A DNA stretch of 64,000 nucleotides from Lachnospiraceae bacterium A4 (GTDB lineage Bacteria; Bacillota; Clostridia; Lachnospirales; Lachnospiraceae). Position numbers and translations under genes: made by a program. The DNA lies in contig KE159560.1 in the NCBI GenBank assembly GCA_000403215.2, positions 62,001 to 126,000 of the forward strand, in the 5' to 3' direction. Positions 60,153 through 64,000 of the stretch are shown one piece after another. Every line of letters starts with the position of its first letter. Position 1 is the stretch's first letter. The notes beneath the pieces were generated by a model that was given only the letters and a program-made list of their open reading frames with translations, did no database searches and was not told the DNA's origin.

Positions 60153-61103
60153 ATGAATATATTAAATTTTGAAAAAAAGCACGTGAAAGAAGCAACGGAG
60201 ATTGCCCTTGCAAATTATAATGATGAGCGGCAATATGTAAAAGAATTACCACAAGTGTGTGATGTTCCTGACTTAAACGGTTTTGCCGAAAATGGCTTGG
60301 GTGTTGCTGCGTTTGAAAATGAAAAGATGATAGGGTTCTTGTGCTGTTGTGAACCTTTTGACAATGCGTTTCGTGCCACCGATGTGAGAGGGATTTTTTC
60401 GCCTATGGGTGCAAATGCAGCCGTTTCTAAAAACCGCCCCCATATTTATGCAGCTATGTATCAAATGGCAGGAGAAAAATGGATAAAGACTGGGGCAGTT
60501 TCCCATGCAATCTGCTTATACGCCCATGATGAAGAACTTCAACAACAATTTTTCCGTTATGGTTTCGGTTTGCGCTGTTTAGACGCTATCCGTCCGATGG
60601 AATTGATTCATTGTGAATTTTGCGCCGGCTATGATTTAGTCGAATTGTCAAAAGCAGAATATCATTTTATTTATCCGCTTCATTTAGCATTATATCAACA
60701 TTACCGGGAAAGCCCTTTCTTTATGAATCGTGAGCCCGAAACACAAGAGGAGTTTGCAGTATCTTCAATGCAGGAAGGGGCGCGTTACTTTGTGGCAAAG
60801 CAGAACGGAAAAATATGTGCGTTTGTAAAAATTTCGGTTCCCGGCGAAACGTTTGTTGCAAGGGGCAACACCTATCGTCATATCAGAGGTGCATACTGTC
60901 TGCCGGAACACAGGGGTAAGGGATTATATCAAAATTTACTGAATTTTACCATATCTGTGTTGAAAAGAGAAGGCTATACCAAACTTGGCGTGGATTTTGA
61001 AAGTTTTAATCCAACAGCGCGCGGATTTTGGCTAAAATATTTTGCTGCTTACACGAATAGTGTAGTGCGGAGGATTGATGAGCGAATTATACAGTTGAGA
61101 TGA
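60153..61103 (+). CDS. GNAT family N-acetyltransferase
   Basis: The 316-residue protein seems to hold two GNAT-like halves: an N-terminal one (LNFEKKHVKEATEIALANY, NEKMIGFLCCCEPFD) and a C-terminal one with IRGAYCLPEHRGKGLYQNLL, where HRGKGL is the acetyl-CoA loop, then KREGYTKLGVDFESFNPTARGFWLKYF in the standard place (about 275-300). The acceptor is unknown. ATG 60153 follows AAGGAGAG. The leader peptide and stem suggest inducible expression, as for ribosome-targeting drug resistance, but nothing else proves a resistance role. Confidence 0.8.
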   Translation: MNILNFEKKHVKEATEIALANYNDERQYVKELPQVCDVPDLNGFAENGLGVAAFENEKMIGFLCCCEPFDNAFRATDVRGIFSPMGANAAVSKNRPHIYAAMYQMAGEKWIKTGAVSHAICLYAHDEELQQQFFRYGFGLRCLDAIRPMELIHCEFCAGYDLVELSKAEYHFIYPLHLALYQHYRESPFFMNREPETQEEFAVSSMQEGARYFVAKQNGKICAFVKISVPGETFVARGNTYRHIRGAYCLPEHRGKGLYQNLLNFTISVLKREGYTKLGVDFESFNPTARGFWLKYFAAYTNSVVRRIDERIIQLR

Positions 61104-61315
61104 TAAAAGTATCCTTGTTATCTGTTGCTTTATAGCCAAAATAATAGCGAACAAAAGGAAAAGCCACTGGGGTTTGCTGTGCCCTGTATTTTTGCGGCAG
61201 ATAAGGTGTGGAAGTGATATAATCAAAGGAATAAATCGGCATTTGCAGATGAATTTCCTGAACTTTCCTTACTTTTCAAGGCTTTTCGAGCCTCATATAG
61301 TGAAATGATATCTAT

Positions 61316-61363
61316 TTTCCCTTGTTTTTGCCCTTATGGGCAGTTTACAAGGGAAAGTTTTTT
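61316..61363 (+). terminator. Strong two-tier terminator hairpin
   Basis: TTTCCCTTGT (61316-61325) pairs with ACAAGGGAAA (61347-61356). Inside is GCCC-TTAT-GGGC (61330-61341). TTTTTT follows at 61358-61363. The 212 bases between the GNAT stop and this hairpin show nothing I can assign. It lies just before the integrase tail. Confidence 0.75.
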
Positions 61364-61373
61364 CTGAATGTAT

Positions 61374-61640
61374 CTAATCGTTGCCTGCCACCTTATCCAA
61401 GAGCCTTGCGGAAGTCCGCTTTGCCTCCCTTGTGGCATGGGCATACACATTCATGGTGGTGCTCACGTCAGAGTGTCCCAAGAGTTCCTGCACATCTTTT
61501 GGCGCTGCACCGTTTGACAGCAGATTGCTTGTATAAGTATGCCGAAGCTGGTGGAAGTGAAAGCCCTCAAATCCGTCCAGTTTCTTTGCGAGTGTCCGGC
61601 AGCCGACAGCAAGGGAACTGTCGGCAAAGTTTTTTGAGAT
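61374..61640 (-). pseudogene. C-terminal fragment of a tyrosine-type integrase
   Basis: Read on the minus strand the frame gives GCRTLAKKLDGFEGFHFHQL, RHTYTSNLLSNGAAPKDVQE, LLGHSDVSTTMNVYAHATRE and ends LLDKVAGND with stop at 61374-61376. HQLRHTY, LLGHSD and the Tyr in MNVYAHA are catalytic box II of Tn916-type integrases. The N-terminal two thirds are absent: at about 61637-61640 the sequence joins an ABC-F gene on the opposite strand. Confidence 0.8.
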
Positions 61641-63164
61641 TGAAGGATTGACTCATTCTTTTGGAGAAAACTTGCTTTATAAAAATGTGGATTTTTCATT
61701 GAATAAGGGTGGCATATTGGAGTTGTGGGACAAAATGGAACTGGAAAAAGTACATTGATCAAAATTTGTACAGAACAGATTATGCCGGATGCTGGACATG
61801 TTGTCTGGCAGCCGAATATATCTGTTGGATACCTCGATCAATATGCAGAGATAGAAAAGAACACGAAAATGCAATCTTTTCTGAAATCAGCATTTTCAAG
61901 GCTATACCAACTTGAAAGAGAAATGACAATGGCTTATGAAAGAGCAGCTATGGGAGATATAGATATGGAGTATCTTAGCCTCGCAGCGAAGCATCAGGAG
62001 CAGCTTGAAATCCATGATTTCTATTCGATTGATACACAGATCGAACAAGTGGCTAAGGGCATGGGGCTGTCGGCAATAGGGCTGGACAGACCGATTGATA
62101 AAATGAGTGGCGGACAAAGAGCAAAAGTGATACTGCCAAAATTACTTCTTGAAAAACCGGATGTTCTCTTGCTTGATGAGCCAACCAATTTTTTAGATAA
62201 AGAACATATTACATGGCTTTCGGATTACTTGTCAGGCTTGGATAATGCATTTATGGTAGTATCACATGATTACGCTTTTCTGGAGAAAATAGCAAACCGG
62301 ATATGCGATATCGACAATGACAATATCACAAAGTATTATGGGACGTATTCTGAATTTCTAAGAAAGAAAGCGCTTCTGAGGGAAGATTATGTGCGTCAGT
62401 ATTCGGCCCAGCAGAAGGAGATTAAGAAAACAGAAGAATTTATCCGCAAAAATATTGCCGGAAGAAAATCTAAAATGGCCAGAGGACGCAGAAAACAACT
62501 TGAGCGAATGGAGAAGATGGAGGCATTAGATCAAAAAGAAATAACGCCTTATTTCCGTTTCCCGGAAGTATCGTTCACAAATACAGAACACCTTTTAGTC
62601 AAGGGGTTATCGGTAGGTTATTATTATCCGGTTTTATCTAAGGTTGATTTTGCCATAAAGGGTGGACAGAAAGTAGTGATAACGGGTTTCAATGGGGTTG
62701 GGAAATCCACTTTATTGAAAACACTGGTAGGACAGATTCCATCCATGCAGGGACATTACAAATTTTCGGATCAGGTTACAATAGGATATTTTGAACAGGA
62801 TTTGATATGGGAAGATACAGCAAGGACTCCTATACAGATTGTTTCAGACAGTTATCCTGATATGGTAATGAAGGAAGTCCGCAAAGCCCTTGCCCTGTGC
62901 GGTATTTCAAGTAAACACGCCATGCAGCCTGTTGGAACGCTAAGTGGAGGCGATCAGGCCAAAGTAAAAAGGTGTTTGTTGACACTAAAGCCGTGTAATT
63001 TTTTGATACTGGACGAGCCGACAAACCATTTAGATATTCAGGCGAAAGATGCGCTAAAAACTGCATTGGTGGAATTTGCCGGCACAATTCTTCTTGTTTC
63101 GCATGAAGAAATATTTTATAGAGAATGGGCGGATAGGGTGATTGATATAGAAAAACAGGGTTGA
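61637..63164 (+). pseudogene. 5'-truncated, frameshifted ABC-F protein gene
   Basis: The frame from 61637 reads FEIEGLTHSFGENLLYKNVDF..., the start of an ABC-F N-terminal domain without start codon. Near 61708 a one-base shift moves it into the long frame that continues GVVGQNGTGKSTLIKI. The rest is intact: signature MSGGQRAK, LLLDEPTNFLD, a basic linker (GRKSKMARGRRKQLERMEK), second Walker A GFNGVGKSTLLK, LSGGDQAKVKR and LDEPTNHLD. ABC-F proteins act on ribosomes, some protecting against antibiotics. From GTG 61725 a 479-residue product lacking the first strands could still be made, but function is doubtful. Confidence 0.75.
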
Positions 63165-63276
63165 TTTGGTCTTTCAAAAACAAAAAATCTGCGATTCACG
63201 TAGCCAGATTAACCATTCACGAAGTAGACGTTAGAAATCGCCTTGATTTCTCCGATAAGTTAGTTGAGGACTGGAG

Positions 63277-63381
63277 GTGGCAGAAACGATAAAAATTGCG
63301 GTGTGTGATGATGAAAAAAATATAAGGTCTTACCTTGTTTCGCTCATCAAAAAGCAGGGGAGACTGTCCGAAAACCCCTGA
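63277..63381 (+). pseudogene. N-terminal fragment of a response regulator
   Basis: GTG 63277 with CTGGAGG starts AETIKIAVCDDEKNIRSYLV, the acidic pocket (CDDE) of a receiver domain, probably LytR/AgrA type. After LIKKQG (about 63357) the sequence becomes IS terminal DNA and hits TGA at 63379. Only the first about 28 residues of the original gene remain. Confidence 0.7.
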
Positions 63382-64000
63382 GAGGCGATAACAGGATTTT
63401 AAACGTAGGATTATCGCCCAAACAGAGCTAAAAAACGCTTACAGAGCGATTTTTATAAATGCACCTTGAAAACTGAATAAAGTACGCTAAATAAACAAAT
63501 ATGTGGGACTTTTCCACCAATATCTGGTATAATGGGAGTATCTTAAAAGTTCCAGTTTAGCGGGGTGTTTTCCATGCCATATATAGTAAAACCTATCAAT
63601 AGAAACCAGGCGGTAATAAATACACTTGATTCCATGGTGGAATGGGATAGTATTGCAAGAGTAATCGATTGTTTTGTGGATCACATAGACTTAAAAGAGA
63701 TGGGATTCGAAAAAACAGAACCAAGTTTTGAAGGAAGGCCATGTTATGATCCGCAGAGTATGCTGAAACTATATCTATACGGATACCGCAATAACATCCG
63801 GTCATCCAGAAAACTTGAGGCGGCATGCGTCACAAACATTGAAGTTATGTGGATGCTTGGCGGACTCCGTCCTGACTTCCGCACGATATCTGATTTCAGG
63901 AAAGACAATGCAGACAATTTAAAGGAAGTATTTAAGGAATTTCTAAAAAGGGTAACCGTAGATCTGGAAACAGGATACGTGTCTATAGATGGGAGTAAGT
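63358..64000 (+). mobile_element. IS1182-like insertion sequence, left part
   Basis: The element begins around AGACTGTCCGAAAACCCC (63361-63378), at the break of the response-regulator gene, and contains a transposase gene from 63574 with -10 TATAAT at 63528-63533. The right end lies beyond the window, so the terminal repeat could not be matched. Confidence 0.65.
63574..64000 (+). CDS. IS1182 family transposase, 3' end outside the window
   Basis: The first 142 residues are visible from ATG 63574. The N-terminal DUF772-type region has EGRPCYDPQSMLKLYLYGYR, RSSRKLEAACVTNIEVMWML and GLRPDFRTISDFRKDN, followed by GYVSIDGSK where the first catalytic Asp (DGSK) stands. This is characteristic of IS1182-type DDE transposases. 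No frameshift is seen up to the edge, so the copy may be active. Confidence 0.85.
   Translation, partial: MPYIVKPINRNQAVINTLDSMVEWDSIARVIDCFVDHIDLKEMGFEKTEPSFEGRPCYDPQSMLKLYLYGYRNNIRSSRKLEAACVTNIEVMWMLGGLRPDFRTISDFRKDNADNLKEVFKEFLKRVTVDLETGYVSIDGSK

Noticed and set aside
61322-61651. Plus-strand 109-codon frame
   Set aside because: It lies opposite the integrase tail, whose catalytic motifs are clear on the minus strand.
1-64000. CRISPR arrays, rRNA genes, riboswitches
   Set aside because: No regularly spaced repeats, rRNA segments or recognisable riboswitch cores were seen; a covariance-model scan (Rfam/Infernal) would be needed to exclude weak riboswitches.

Overview
The window is chromosomal DNA of an endospore-forming, low-to-mid-GC Clostridia member, most likely a Lachnospiraceae. 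The evidence is gene order and protein style: yqfC-yqfD-phoH-HD protein-ybeY, mreBCD-PBP-minCDE-rodA-mgsA, the sepF cluster, SpoVB-type flippase, strong AGGAGG ribosome sites and frequent GTG/TTG starts. No 16S rRNA is present, so the genus is not fixed.

Layout. 1-7158: end of a bacteriohemerythrin gene, then the sporulation/RNA block yqfC, yqfD, phoH, a degenerate PgpH-like membrane protein, ybeY, a SpoVB/MurJ-like flippase and a BofC-like protein. 7177-10309: two FAD-dependent oxidoreductases separated by a 157-bp imperfect palindrome. 10398-15945: proB and proA (proline synthesis) separated by cardiolipin synthase, endonuclease IV, a DUF896 protein and 5-formyl-THF cyclo-ligase. 15959-20319: a secreted protein, small unknown proteins, an AAA-ATPase/PD-(D/E)XK protein and an M42 peptidase. 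20428-31655: miaB (with its own promoter and a terminator-like leader hairpin), a SulP transporter, mutS, mutL, ecsC-like, miaA and a PLP enzyme. 31839-42275: radC and the cell-shape/division cluster mreB-mreC-mreD-PBP-minC-minD-minE-rodA, then mgsA and a D,D-carboxypeptidase. 42400-49060: a P-loop protein, the HlyD-like/yggS/sepF cluster, aroB, lspA, a RluA-family pseudouridine synthase and a cytidylate-kinase-like protein.

49112-51326 is the most unusual locus. A good promoter is followed by a free-standing structured RNA and then by three tandem tRNA-like RNAs (49258-49373, 49397-49485, 49489-49601). All four carry the same hairpin followed by (A/G)CAGCAA. The hairpin stem shows compensatory base changes between copies. 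In the tRNA-like RNAs the hairpin sits inside, or replaces, the anticodon arm, while acceptor stem, D arm and T arm are perfect. Two are recognisably derived from tRNA-Ile(GAT) and tRNA-Asp(GTC). Directly downstream is a DUF2828-type protein with a helical N-terminus and a vWA domain, an architecture like Ro60/TROVE. Bacterial Ro60 proteins are known to be encoded next to Y RNAs that mimic tRNA, so I propose an unusual, multi-copy Ro/Y-RNA-like system.

51447-55691: an ECF sigma factor operon with a membrane protein and an ABC transporter, then a DUF1963-like protein. 55692-64000 is an accessory region full of wreckage: a BlaR1/MecR1-like gene truncated at both ends, a decayed transposase, a DUF1016 nuclease, a SnoaL-like protein, broken HTH and GNAT genes, an intact GNAT gene behind an apparent translational attenuator, a tyrosine-integrase tail joined head-on to a 5'-truncated ABC-F gene, and a response-regulator fragment cut by an IS1182-like element that runs off the window end.
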